Shown here: positions 7,900 to 16,327 of the stretch, piece after piece | How the letters are laid out: each line of letters begins with the position of its first letter | Position numbering within the stretch: the first letter of the stretch is position 1 | NCBI RefSeq assembly: GCF_030063135.1 | Contig: NZ_JASISO010000029.1 | Span: 43,394-107,393, forward strand | Reading direction: 5' to 3' | DNA length: 64,000 nt | Source: Streptomyces sp. G-G2 | GTDB lineage: Bacteria; Actinomycetota; Actinomycetes; Streptomycetales; Streptomycetaceae | Notes under the pieces: generated by a model | What the model was told of the DNA's origin: nothing | Database searches by the model: none | Seen by the model: only the letters and a program-made list of their open reading frames with translations | Translations under genes and position numbers: made by a program

Positions 7900-9129
7900 A
7901 TGGCGGAGTTCACCATGGATCTGAACGACGACCAGAAGCAGGTGAGGGACTGGATCCATGGTTTCGCCGCCGATGTGATCCGGCCCGCCGCCGCTGAATG
8001 GGACGAGCGCGAAGAGACCCCCTGGCCCGTCATCCAGGAAGCCGCCAAGGTCGGCATCTACTCCCTCGACTTCTACGCCCAGCAGTTCTTCGACCCCACC
8101 GGCCTCGGCATCCCGATGGCCATGGAAGAGCTGTTCTGGGGTGACGCGGGCATCGCCCTGTCGATCGTCGGCACCGGACTCGCGGCCATCGGCGTCGTCG
8201 CCAACGGCACCGAGGAGCAGATCGGCACCTGGATACCCCAGATGTACGGCGACGCGACGGACGTGAAGGTGGCCGCCTTCTGCTCCTCCGAGCCGGACGC
8301 GGGCTCCGACGTCGGCGCGATGCGCACCCGCGCCGTCTACGACGAGGCCAAGGACGAGTGGGTGCTGAACGGCACCAAGACCTGGGCGACCAACGGCGGC
8401 ATCGCCAACGTCCACATCGTGGTCGCCGTGGTCGATCCGGAGCTGGGCACCAAGGGGCACGCCTCCTTCATCGTGCCGCCGAACACCCCGGGCCTCTCCC
8501 AGGGCCAGAAGTTCAAGAAGCACGGCATCCGCGCCTCGCACACCGCCGAGGTGGTGCTGGAGGACTGCCGGATCCCCGGATCCTGCCTGCTCGGCGGCAA
8601 GGGCAAGCTGGACGAGCGGCTCGCCCGGGCCCGTGAGCGGGCCCGCGCGGGCGGCGGCGAGCGCGTGAAGAACGCGGCGATGGCCACCTTCGAGGCCTCC
8701 CGTCCAGCCGTCGGCGCGATGGCGGTCGGCACCGCCCGGGCGGCGTACGAGGTGGCCCTCGACTACGCCAAGACCCGCACCCAGTTCGGCCGCCCGATCA
8801 TCGACAACCAGGGTGTGGCCTTCCAGCTCGCCGACATGCGGACCTCGATCGACGCCGCGCGGCTGCTGGTGTGGCGGGCGTCGTGGATGGCGGTCGCGGG
8901 CAAGCCCTTCACCTCCGCGGAGGGCTCGATGTCGAAGCTCTTCGCCAGTGAGGTCGCCAAGAAGGTCACCGCGCAGGCGGTCCAGATCCTGGGCGGCAAC
9001 GGCTTCACCCGGGAGTACCCGGTGGAGCGGATGCACCGCGACAGCGCCATCTACACGATCTTCGAGGGGACGAGCGAGATCCAGCGCCTGGTGATCGCGC
9101 GCACCCTCTCGGACATGCCGATCCGCTAG
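7900..9129 (+). CDS. Acyl-CoA dehydrogenase
   Basis: This 409-residue flavoenzyme would introduce the alpha,beta double bond into an acyl-CoA during beta-oxidation or a related catabolic route. Family signatures are visible: the FAD-binding segment VAAFCSSEPDAGSDVGAMRTRA, the C-terminal IIDNQGVAFQLADM, and QILGGNGFTREYPVERMHRDSAIYTIFEGTSEIQRLVIAR. The Glu in the last block (FEGTSE) is the usual catalytic-base region. ATG at 7900 has GGAGGGG upstream; the longer frame back to 7738 crosses the operator. Chain-length specificity cannot be read from the sequence. Regulation by the adjacent TetR protein is likely. Confidence 0.92.
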   Translation: MAEFTMDLNDDQKQVRDWIHGFAADVIRPAAAEWDEREETPWPVIQEAAKVGIYSLDFYAQQFFDPTGLGIPMAMEELFWGDAGIALSIVGTGLAAIGVVANGTEEQIGTWIPQMYGDATDVKVAAFCSSEPDAGSDVGAMRTRAVYDEAKDEWVLNGTKTWATNGGIANVHIVVAVVDPELGTKGHASFIVPPNTPGLSQGQKFKKHGIRASHTAEVVLEDCRIPGSCLLGGKGKLDERLARARERARAGGGERVKNAAMATFEASRPAVGAMAVGTARAAYEVALDYAKTRTQFGRPIIDNQGVAFQLADMRTSIDAARLLVWRASWMAVAGKPFTSAEGSMSKLFASEVAKKVTAQAVQILGGNGFTREYPVERMHRDSAIYTIFEGTSEIQRLVIARTLSDMPIR

Positions 9130-9266
9130 GGCGTCGTGCCGTAGAAGGAGCGTCGGGCGCCCGGGGGGCGCGCCCGCGGCGCGGTGCCGGGCGTCGCGGG
9201 CCGGGCGGGACTGCGTACGCACGACCTGCCCCGCCGGCCGTTCCTCCTCCTGGCGCGTCCCGCGAG

Positions 9267-9289
9267 CCCCCGCCCCGCCCGGGCGGGGG
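9267..9289. terminator. GC-rich hairpin between convergent genes
   Basis: CCCCCGCCC at 9267-9275 pairs perfectly with GGGCGGGGG at 9281-9289 (5-nt loop). It is immediately next to the stop of the minus-strand SRPBCC gene and in the 160-bp gap after the acyl-CoA dehydrogenase. Confidence 0.55.
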
Positions 9290-9748
9290 TCAGCCCCGCA
9301 GCAGGGAATCGATCGCGCGGGCGAAGAGGCGGCGGCCCGCCGCGGCGACGACGGGGTCGAAGAGGCGGGGGAGGCCGCGCAGCCACAGCTCCTCGCGCCA
9401 GCGGACCTCCGTGCCGCCCGTCGGCAGGGGGCGGATCTCGATCTCCGCCCAGCCCCGGACCACCCGGCCCCGCTTCTCCAGCCTGACCAGACCCGCGGAG
9501 CCCTCGGCCGGGGGACGCCAGAGGACCACTTCCATCGGGTCGTCGAACGTGACCCTCGCCACACCCGTACGCGCCGTGAAGCACGTTCCGACACGCGTTG
9601 GCCCGGCCGTGGTGATCGCGGTCCGGGTGAGAGGGACCTGCTCGCCGTGGCGTTCCCAGTCGGTGAGCCTGCGCCACGCCTCCGCGGCCGGAAGTGACGT
9701 TCTGCGAACAATCCGGATAGCGGGCATGAGCGCATCGTAATCGGGCAT
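9290..9748 (-). CDS. SRPBCC family protein
   Basis: This 152-residue protein is of the START/Bet v1-like fold (polyketide cyclase/dehydrase or coenzyme Q-binding type). The N-terminal strand-helix pattern MPAIRIVRRTSLPAAEAWRR and the later WRPPAEGSAGLVRLEKR and RWREELWLRGLP segments fit the family. Such proteins bind small hydrophobic ligands; no catalytic residues can be assigned. The start at 9748 (MPDYDAL) is chosen because AGGA lies 5 nt upstream; 9727 is an alternative. It is divergent from the DUF5999 gene and appears monocistronic. Confidence 0.75.
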   Translation of the reverse strand: MPDYDALMPAIRIVRRTSLPAAEAWRRLTDWERHGEQVPLTRTAITTAGPTRVGTCFTARTGVARVTFDDPMEVVLWRPPAEGSAGLVRLEKRGRVVRGWAEIEIRPLPTGGTEVRWREELWLRGLPRLFDPVVAAAGRRLFARAIDSLLRG

Positions 9749-9882
9749 ACACATCCTGAACTCGACCTCGAATATGGGTTCCATACGGGGGCTGTGATCG
9801 GTAATACTCCTCGCCACCGTGGATCGCGGATTCGACCGGTTGACCATCGGCCCTCCCGCCCCACCCTGCGATGAGGTGCGCC

Positions 9883-10068
9883 ATGTGCTCCCACCAGCCC
9901 CCCTGCCCGACCGCTGACAGCGCCGATCACGACGCCGCCCGCACGGTCGCCTTCCACCCCGAACAGGGCTGGAACCTGCTGTGCAACGGCGCCGTGGTCT
10001 TCGACGACACCGGTGAACTGCTCCCCGACGGCCGCGCGGTGGCTCCACGCCGTCTGGCCCTGGTCTGA
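9883..10068 (+). CDS. DUF5999 family protein
   Basis: A 61-residue protein begins at MCSHQPPCPTADSADHDAA, typical of the small actinobacterial DUF5999 family. Conserved features are the N-terminal Cys-x-His...Cys cluster, HPEQGWNLLCNGAV with a third Cys, and FDDTGELLPDG. The cysteine/histidine pattern suggests metal binding, but no function is established to my knowledge. A GAGG lies upstream of ATG 9883, whereas the earlier ATG at 9871 lacks one. It is followed 13 bp later by a tiny ORF with a strong ribosome-binding site. Confidence 0.75.
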   Translation: MCSHQPPCPTADSADHDAARTVAFHPEQGWNLLCNGAVVFDDTGELLPDGRAVAPRRLALV

Positions 10069-10081
10069 GCGAGGAGGCAGC

Positions 10082-10174
10082 ATGCGTCAGCAGCTGATCC
10101 GCAAGCCCGTCCCGAAGCCCGCACCCCGAGACCTCGACCTGCGCACCCCGTCCGGCAGGCCGCTGCCGTACTGA
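10082..10174 (+). CDS. Very short basic, proline-rich ORF (30 aa)
   Basis: ATG at 10082 is preceded by a near-perfect ribosome-binding site (GAGGAGG, 5-nt spacing) and follows the DUF5999 stop by 13 bp. The peptide starts MRQQLIRKPVPKPAPRDLDL and ends GRPLPY. It has no signal peptide, Cys or membrane segment. The strong SD and operon position argue that it is translated. I do not recognise it. It could be a real small protein or a translational-coupling leader, although no gene follows on this strand. Confidence 0.5.
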   Translation: MRQQLIRKPVPKPAPRDLDLRTPSGRPLPY

Positions 10175-10230
10175 CGCCCGCAGGGGCCGTCGGCGCCCCC
10201 CGGCCGGCCGGTGAGCGCCGCTCGGCCGCA

Positions 10231-10263
10231 ACGCGTCGCCCGGCCGGTACGCGTCGCCCGGCC
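10231..10263. repeat. 15-bp direct repeat
   Basis: ACGCGTCGCCCGGCC occurs at 10231-10245 and again at 10249-10263, separated by GGT, just beyond the end of the NB-ARC gene. No function is evident. Confidence 0.5.
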
Positions 10264-10276
10264 CGCGGGCGACCGC

Positions 10277-12376
10277 TCAGCCGGTGGGCGCCGCCGCGCC
10301 GCCGCGGAAGGCGTTCTCGTACGCCTCGTCGCCGATCGCCGCCCGCGCCCGCCGTTCGCCCTCGTCCCGCAGGGCCAGCAGCGAGGGCGAGCCGCCCATC
10401 TGGGGGTGGCCGACCGTACGCCACCACGCCTGTCCGGTGCCCAGCAGCCGGGCCGCGAGTTCCCCGTCGCCGAGCCCCGCCACCGCGGCCGCCAGGACGT
10501 CCAGGCCCAGCGCGATCCCCAGCCGGTCGCCCAGCAGCCGCTTGCCCGAGAGCATCGACCGCACGTGCCGGGCCGCCTCCCCGTGGTGCCCGAGCCCCAG
10601 GGCCGCCAGGGCGAGGATGTAGTCCGCGTAGGCGCGCAGCCACCCGTCGCCCAGCTCCGCGCACGCCTCGCGCAGCCCCCGCGCCTCGTCGGCGGCCTCT
10701 TCGAACCTGCCCTGGTCGCACAGCGCGTACCCGGTCGCGAGGCGGCACAGCAGCCAGCCAGGGCCGCTGGCGCGCCCGCCGTGCCCCGCCCTGGCCCGCG
10801 GGCCGGTCAGCTCCAGCGCCCGCCGCGCGTCCCCCGGCATCAGCACCGACACCGCGAGCAGGTACGCGGCCCGCAGCTCCGGCTCCGGGTCCGCCAGCCG
10901 GGCCGCCGCGTCGACGCACTCCGTGCCGAGCCGCTGGGCGGTCGCCATCTCGCCCTGGAGCAGCGCGATGAGCCCGAGCGCCCACATCCCCTGGAAGTAC
11001 GCCGTGCCGGTGCGCGGGGACGAGCGCAGCGCCCGCTCCAGGAACCCCCGGCCCTCGTGCGTGTGTCCGCAGGAGAACCACAGGAACCACAGGGCCCCCG
11101 CCATCTCCAGGGCCGTCGGCCGGTCGGTGCCGAGCAGGTGCTCCATGGCGGTGCGCAGCTGTGCGTGCTCGGCGGTCATCCTGCGGTACCAGTCGACCTG
11201 GCCCGGGCCGAGCCAGCCCGTGTCGGCGGCCCGCGCGAGCGCCGCGTACCAGTGGGCGTGCCGGTCGGCCAGGGTGCGCACCTCGCCCAGTTCGGCCAGC
11301 CACTCGTGCCCGTACTCGCGGATCGTGTCCAGCATCCGGTAGCGGGCCCCGCTGCCCCGCTCCTCGGTGCGCCGGACGACCGACTTCGCGACCAGCCCGG
11401 CCAGGATCCGCTCCACCCGCGACGGGGCCAGCGGGCCGCCGGAGCACACCGCGCGGGCGGCCGCGAGGTCGAAGTCCCCGGTGAAGACGGACAGCCGGGC
11501 CCACATCAGGCGTTCCACCGGCGCGCACAGTTCGTGGCTCCAGCCGATCGCGGTGCGCATGGTCCGGTGCCGGGGCTGGAGCGCCGCCCGGTCGTCGGAC
11601 AGGACGTCGAACCGCGCGCCGAGGCGCTGCGCCATCTCCTCCAGGCTCCACGACCGCAGCCGGGCCCCGGCGAGTTCGAGGGCGAGCGGGATCCCGTCCA
11701 GCCTGCGGCAGACCTCGGCGGCGGTCGCCGCCCGCAGGGGGTCGGCGAAGGCGGACGCGGCGGCGGGGGTGGCGGCCAGCGCCCGTTCGCGGAAGAGCGC
11801 GAGGGCGTCGCTGTCGGGCCCCTCCACGGGCAGCGGCCGGACCTCGACCAGGATTTCGCCGGGGGAGCCGAGCGGCTCCCGGGAGGTGACCAGGACGGTG
11901 AGGCCGGGGGCGGACTGGAGGAGTTCGCCGACCAGGTGGCGGCAGGCGGGCACCAGGTGCTCGGCGGTGTCGAGGACCAGCAGCAGTTCCTTGTCGGCCA
12001 TCCACGCGCACAGCTCCTCGTCGGGGGAGCGCGCGGAGAGCTCGGTGAGACCGACGGTGTGGGCGACGGTGGCGGTGAGCAGGCCGGGGTCGCGCAGGGG
12101 TGACAGCTCCACCCACCACGCGCCGTCGTGGTGTTCCCGGGACAGGGCGTGGACGGAGCGCAGGGCCAGCCGGGACTTGCCGACGCCGCCGACGCCGGTC
12201 AGCGTGATCAGTCTTCTCTCCCGCAGCAGGCCGTCGAGCAGAGCGAGTTCACCCTCCCGGCCGACGAAGGTCGCCGCTTCCGGCGGCAGGTTCCCCAGCA
12301 CGGAGGGAGAGTCTGGCCGAGGGTCGCCGTCGGGCGGACCTGGCTGACCGCTGTTGATCGAGTACTCACCGAACAC
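10277..12376 (-). CDS. AfsR/SARP-like NB-ARC ATPase without a DNA-binding domain
   Basis: This 699-residue STAND-type protein resembles the ATPase and TPR halves of AfsR/SARP regulators. The Walker A loop is TGVGGVGKSRLALR (near residue 62) and the Walker B-like strand is KELLLVLDTAEHLV. The sensor region CRRLDGIPLALELAGARLRSW and winged-helix part follow, then a helical TPR-like C-terminal half. No SARP (OmpR-like) domain precedes the ATPase and no LuxR helix-turn-helix follows; the C-terminus ends GDEAYENAFRGGAAAPTG. It may act through a partner. The start is GTG at 12376; no clear ribosome-binding site precedes it. Confidence 0.8.
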   Translation of the reverse strand: MFGEYSINSGQPGPPDGDPRPDSPSVLGNLPPEAATFVGREGELALLDGLLRERRLITLTGVGGVGKSRLALRSVHALSREHHDGAWWVELSPLRDPGLLTATVAHTVGLTELSARSPDEELCAWMADKELLLVLDTAEHLVPACRHLVGELLQSAPGLTVLVTSREPLGSPGEILVEVRPLPVEGPDSDALALFRERALAATPAAASAFADPLRAATAAEVCRRLDGIPLALELAGARLRSWSLEEMAQRLGARFDVLSDDRAALQPRHRTMRTAIGWSHELCAPVERLMWARLSVFTGDFDLAAARAVCSGGPLAPSRVERILAGLVAKSVVRRTEERGSGARYRMLDTIREYGHEWLAELGEVRTLADRHAHWYAALARAADTGWLGPGQVDWYRRMTAEHAQLRTAMEHLLGTDRPTALEMAGALWFLWFSCGHTHEGRGFLERALRSSPRTGTAYFQGMWALGLIALLQGEMATAQRLGTECVDAAARLADPEPELRAAYLLAVSVLMPGDARRALELTGPRARAGHGGRASGPGWLLCRLATGYALCDQGRFEEAADEARGLREACAELGDGWLRAYADYILALAALGLGHHGEAARHVRSMLSGKRLLGDRLGIALGLDVLAAAVAGLGDGELAARLLGTGQAWWRTVGHPQMGGSPSLLALRDEGERRARAAIGDEAYENAFRGGAAAPTG

Positions 12377-12542
12377 GCATGTATTGTGCGCGATCCGCCT
12401 TCGCGGCAGTGCCGTTCGGTGAAGATCGCGAAAGTTGGCGGGCGCCCGTGTACGTGCGCGTGCCCGGGCGGGGTGGGGCGGGCGGGGCGGCCGCGGCCGA
12501 CGGCGGGGGAGCGGCGGAGGACCGGCGGGGGAGCGGCCGGGT

Positions 12543-13502
12543 TCAGCCGAGCGTGACGCGGCGTTCCGCCGAGAAGGATCCCCAGTTGCCGTCCGGCAGC
12601 CGCGCGCGCAGTTTCAACGCCCAGGCCGTGCCCTTGGGTTCGGTCACGGCGAGCTGGTACCGCGCTCGCCCGGTGGGCACCGCTCCCGCGCCGAACTGGA
12701 TGATCGTGGTGGGCTGTTCGTTGACGTACAGCTGGTATTCGCGGGTCTGTTCCCCCGTGTCGGGCGGGTTCCAGGACAGTGTGACCGTGCCCGGCGCGAC
12801 GGCCGCTCCGAAGTCGGCGGGCGCGGTGCCCGGGCCCCGGCCGGTAGCGGTCGCCGTGGTCACGTCCACCCCGGCGCTGTCGGGCGAGGAGGTGTCGGCG
12901 CCGTCGCGGGCGCGCACCGTGAAGGTGTAGACGGTGTCCGGCTGGAGGCCGGTGAGCCGGGTGGTGGTGGCCGTGCCCGGGGCCGTGTGGATGCGCACGC
13001 CGCCCTGGTAGACGTCGTACGCCGTCACGCCCGTGTCGTCGGTCGCGGGTGACCAGGACAGCACGGCCGCCCGGGGTCCGTCGGGGTGCCCGGTGGCGCC
13101 GGCCGGGGCGGTGGGCGGCCCGTGGTCGGCGGGCTCGGCGGCCGGGGTGGTGACGGTGGCCGCGGTGCTGGGCGCGGAGAGGTTCCCGGCGGAGTCCTTC
13201 GCCCGGACGGTGAAGGCGTAGGCGGTCAGCGGCGCCAGGCCCGTGAGGTCGACCATCGTCTTGTTGGCCGGGACCTCCCGGACCAGGGCGTCGCCCCGCA
13301 GGATCTGATAGCCGCTCACCCCGTCGCGGGGGTCGGCCTGTTCCCACATGACGTGCACCGCGGTGGCGCTGCCCGCCTGCGCGGTGAGGCCGGTGGGGGA
13401 GGCGGGCGGCCGGGTGTCCGGGGCGGCGCAGCCGGTCAGCAGGGCGGCGGCCAGGCAGCAGGAGGCCGCGGCGAAGGCGGTGGGGCGGCGCAAGGGGGCC
13501 AT
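12543..13502 (-). CDS. Lipoprotein with three fibronectin type III domains
   Basis: This 319-residue protein has a lipoprotein signal peptide ending in the lipobox LLTGC (Cys near residue 25). Tandem FN3 domains follow at about residues 35-120, 130-215 and 220-315. Each shows the FN3 pattern (ATAVHVMWEQADP, AVLSWSPATDDTGVTAYDVY, TVTLSWNPPDTGEQTREYQLY) with linkers rich in Pro/Thr. FN3 repeats in actinobacterial extracellular proteins serve as spacers or carbohydrate-binding partners, but here there is no catalytic domain. ATG at 13502 is preceded by GTGAGG; the frame to 13577 would add a repetitive Pro/Arg/Thr tract encoded by a DNA tandem repeat. Confidence 0.8.
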   Translation of the reverse strand: MAPLRRPTAFAAASCCLAAALLTGCAAPDTRPPASPTGLTAQAGSATAVHVMWEQADPRDGVSGYQILRGDALVREVPANKTMVDLTGLAPLTAYAFTVRAKDSAGNLSAPSTAATVTTPAAEPADHGPPTAPAGATGHPDGPRAAVLSWSPATDDTGVTAYDVYQGGVRIHTAPGTATTTRLTGLQPDTVYTFTVRARDGADTSSPDSAGVDVTTATATGRGPGTAPADFGAAVAPGTVTLSWNPPDTGEQTREYQLYVNEQPTTIIQFGAGAVPTGRARYQLAVTEPKGTAWALKLRARLPDGNWGSFSAERRVTLG

Positions 13503-13997
13503 CCTCACGGGGTGTCGGTGCGGGGCCGTCCGGGTGGGGCCGGGACGGGTGGGGCCGGGACGGGTGGGGGCCGCCATTGGACCCGCAAAGGTCTAGACAT
13601 ATATGGCACGCCTGAGGGTCCCGGGCAAGACCTCCGGCGTCACCCGCGCGCACACGCCGGGCCGCAGGCGGGGGTGATCCGGGGCAGTTCGTCGTCTACC
13701 GGTCACCTCTGGCCCGGTGGGGGAGTTGGCCACCGGGTGGGGCTCGGCCCCGAGCTGCCGGGCCGTTGCCCCGAGGTCGGCGACGGTCAGCCCCAACGCG
13801 CCGGTCCGGCAAGGGCGTTGGCGCCGCGTCCGGGCCGGATGGTCGGCGACGAGATCGCCTCGGCTTGATCGACTGTTGCGCCTTCGTGAATCATCCCGCT
13901 CTTCCATGGACTCCTCAGGCGCTCCGCTCTAGCGTCTGGCCGCGGCGCGATGTCAGACGCATTGTCAACAGAACTGAAGAGAACGGAGGAAGCGCGG
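13503..13997. other. 495-bp divergent intergenic region
   Basis: This lies between the divergent FN3 lipoprotein and secreted-protein genes and should hold both promoters. It contains the 15-bp tandem repeat at 13532-13569 and a short A/T-rich patch near 13596-13604 (GACATATATGG). Short open frames here lack ribosome-binding sites and look like chance. No clear -10/-35 pair could be assigned. Confidence 0.5.
13532..13569. repeat. 15-bp tandem repeat, about 2.5 copies
   Basis: GGGTGGGGCCGGGAC is repeated at 13532-13546 and 13547-13561, with a partial third copy GGGTGGGG after it. It lies just upstream of the FN3 lipoprotein start. Confidence 0.7.
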
Positions 13998-15566
13998 ATG
14001 TTCCGAAGAGCGCTGCACTGCTCGGTGGTTCCGGCCGTCGCCGTATTCGTGGCGATGTACGGCGTCTCCGCGGCCCAGGCCGGCGAGATCCCCCAGGCCC
14101 CCGGTCACCGCTTGGTCAGCCACTACGACGGCGCCCCCGCCACCGCCGTCCCGGTGCCCCGCGAGGCCCCGCCCCGGCACCCGTTCCTCGCGCCCAACGG
14201 CCGCAGCGGCATGCACGCCGACGCGGCGGGCAGCGCCACCTACCCGTGGTCCGGCCCGCTCGGCAAGAACCCGCAGGTCAGCAGCGAGAAGATCGCCGCA
14301 CTCGGCGGGGAGTGCGCCACCGCCACCTTCGACTCGGGCGGCCGCCTGGTCACGGTGTGCGGCACCTTCTCCGGATTCAAGGTCAAGCTGCTCGACCCCC
14401 GGACGCTCGGCACGCTCGCGGAGTACCAGCTCCCGCAGCGCTCCTCGACGGTCGAGGCGATCACCTCGCTCGACTTCTCGAAGATCTTCAAGGACACCTC
14501 GGGCGGCGCCTACTTCTACCTGGACGACCAGGACCGCGCCGTGCTTGCCGACTCGCGCCAACACATCCTGCGCCTGGCGCACCATCAGAACCGGGACGGC
14601 GGGTGGACGTTCACCACCGTCGACGACTGGGACCTCACCAGCCAGGTCCCGCACGACTGCGTCAGCTGGACCAACCTGTGGCCCAGCGGCACCTGCGACC
14701 CCGTCACCTCGGTGATGCCCGACTGGGACGGCCGCATCTGGTGGGTCACCCGGCTCGGCCGGGTCGGCACCGTGGACCCCGCGACCGGGAGCCTGCGCTC
14801 GGTCCGGCTGGACGGGGAGGAGATCCAGAACTCCTTCTCCGTCGCCCAGGACGGCGTGTCCATCGTCTCCGACCACGCGCTCTACAGCTTCCGCGCCACC
14901 GCCGACGGCACCCCGCAGGTGCAGTGGCGCCAGACCTACGACCGCGGTACGGGCACCAAACCCGGCTCGGTGAACCAGGGTTCGGGCACCACCCCCGACC
15001 TGTTCGGCAACGGCTACGTCGCCATCACCGACAACGCCGACGACCGGATGAACATCCTCGTCTACCGCCGGGGCGTCGACGTCCCGGCGGACCAACGGCT
15101 CGTCTGCAAGGTCCCGGTGTTCCGCTCCGGCGCCTCGACCACCGACAACTCCCTGATCAGCTGGGGCAACAGCCTCGTCGCCGAGAACAACTACGGCTAC
15201 GAGAACCTCACCACCCTGCTGCTCGGCAAGAGCGTCGTCGGCGGCGTCAGCCGGGTCGACGTCCGCCCCGACGGAAGCGGCTGTGACACCGTCTGGGAGA
15301 ACGGGATCCGCTCGCCCTCGACCGTGCCCAAGCTCTCCACCGCCAACGGGCTGCTCTACTTCTACGAGAAGGAGCCCAACATCTGGGGGATCGACGCCTG
15401 GTACCTCAGCGCGGTCGACTTCCGCACCGGGGAGCGCCGCTGGCGGCAGCTGACCGGCACCGGGCCGCTCTACGACAACAACTGGGCGCCGATCACCATC
15501 GGGCCCGACGGCACGGCGTACGTCGGGGTCTTCAACGGGATCGTGGCCGTCCGCGACCGCGGCTGA
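13998..15566 (+). CDS. Secreted beta-propeller-like protein, unknown function
   Basis: This 522-residue protein has a Sec signal peptide (MFRRALHCSVVPAVAVFVAM then a likely AQA cleavage site near residue 31). The mature part has repeated strands ending in segments such as GRIWWVTRLGRVGTVDPATG, DHALYSFRATADG and YVAITDNADDRMNILVYRR. These resemble PQQ-like or quinoprotein-type beta-propeller blades. No catalytic motif was recognised. ATG at 13998 has GGAGGA upstream; the longer frame from 13950 lacks a signal peptide at its start. A strong terminator follows. The role is unknown; binding or an extracellular enzymatic function is possible. Confidence 0.75.
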   Translation: MFRRALHCSVVPAVAVFVAMYGVSAAQAGEIPQAPGHRLVSHYDGAPATAVPVPREAPPRHPFLAPNGRSGMHADAAGSATYPWSGPLGKNPQVSSEKIAALGGECATATFDSGGRLVTVCGTFSGFKVKLLDPRTLGTLAEYQLPQRSSTVEAITSLDFSKIFKDTSGGAYFYLDDQDRAVLADSRQHILRLAHHQNRDGGWTFTTVDDWDLTSQVPHDCVSWTNLWPSGTCDPVTSVMPDWDGRIWWVTRLGRVGTVDPATGSLRSVRLDGEEIQNSFSVAQDGVSIVSDHALYSFRATADGTPQVQWRQTYDRGTGTKPGSVNQGSGTTPDLFGNGYVAITDNADDRMNILVYRRGVDVPADQRLVCKVPVFRSGASTTDNSLISWGNSLVAENNYGYENLTTLLLGKSVVGGVSRVDVRPDGSGCDTVWENGIRSPSTVPKLSTANGLLYFYEKEPNIWGIDAWYLSAVDFRTGERRWRQLTGTGPLYDNNWAPITIGPDGTAYVGVFNGIVAVRDRG

Positions 15567-15593
15567 GCCCAGCGGAACGACCGCGGTACCAGC

Positions 15594-15626
15594 GGCGGTC
15601 CGGCGCGCGATCCGCGCCGGACCGCC
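15594..15626. terminator. Strong bidirectional terminator hairpin
   Basis: GGCGGTCCGGCGCG at 15594-15607 pairs perfectly with CGCGCCGGACCGCC at 15613-15626 around a CGATC loop. It separates the secreted-protein gene from the convergent cytochrome b gene. Confidence 0.8.
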
Positions 15627-15685
15627 CTCGCCGGACCCGTGTCGGTCCCGCCTCCGTGCCCCTCCCGTGCCCCTTCCGTGACCCT

Positions 15686-16327
15686 TCAGTCCTTGCGGTC
15701 CGGGACCTTCCACAGCGGGTGCTCCCGCTCGGCCCAGGCCCGGTCCACCGAACCGGTGCGCATCCCGCGCCGGGACTCCGGATCGGCCAGCGCCTTGCCG
15801 ATGTGAGCGCCCAGCACCACGCCCAGGGTGAGGGCCAGCCAGTCGTGGACGAAGGTGGCCGCCGTCCGCCAGTGCAGCGGCGCGAAGCCGGTCACCCACA
15901 TCAGCAGCCCGGTCCCCAGCATCACCAGCACCGCCCCGGCCAGCCAGCTCGCGTACACCTTCTGCCCGGCGTTGAACTTCCCGGCGGGCCGCCGGCTCAG
16001 GCGGTCCCGGCGCAGCGCGGCCCGCAGCCACACCGTGTCGTGCGGCCCGAACCGGTTCAGCCTGCGCACATCGCCCCGGAAGGCCTGTGAGACCAGGCCC
16101 AGGAGGAAGGGCGCCGGGAGCAGCAGCCCCGACCACTCGTGCACGGTGACGACCAGATGCCTGCGCCCGACCAGTTCGGCGAGCGGGGAGAGGTACAGGC
16201 AGGCCGCGCTCGCCACGCACAGCCCCATGAGCAGTCCCGTACTCCGGTGCACCCAGCGCTGGGCGCGGCCGAACCGCCGGACCCGGGTCTGGAGCCGGTC
16301 GGTGAGCTGTTCAGACGGTAGGGGCAT
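15686..16327 (-). CDS. Membrane cytochrome b-type subunit
   Basis: This 213-residue protein has about four membrane helices. Histidines are placed as in cytochrome b561/formate-dehydrogenase gamma-like subunits: QRWVHRSTGLLMGL, VTVHEWSGLLLPAPFLLGL, FVHDWLALTLGVVLGAHIG. It would carry two b hemes and pass electrons between quinone and a periplasmic or extracytoplasmic partner. Its start overlaps the end of the molybdopterin oxidoreductase gene by 17 bp, so the two are translationally coupled and probably form one enzyme. The start at 16327 has no strong ribosome-binding site, consistent with coupling. Confidence 0.75.
   Translation of the reverse strand: MPLPSEQLTDRLQTRVRRFGRAQRWVHRSTGLLMGLCVASAACLYLSPLAELVGRRHLVVTVHEWSGLLLPAPFLLGLVSQAFRGDVRRLNRFGPHDTVWLRAALRRDRLSRRPAGKFNAGQKVYASWLAGAVLVMLGTGLLMWVTGFAPLHWRTAATFVHDWLALTLGVVLGAHIGKALADPESRRGMRTGSVDRAWAEREHPLWKVPDRKD

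Noticed and set aside
7882..10083. A 733-codon minus-strand frame across the acyl-CoA dehydrogenase and DUF5999 genes
   Set aside because: It is antisense to well-supported genes and shows no recognisable domain.
13717..13932. 71-codon ORF in the divergent gap before the secreted-protein gene
   Set aside because: It is a short Arg/Ser-rich frame without a ribosome-binding site; several competing frames overlap.
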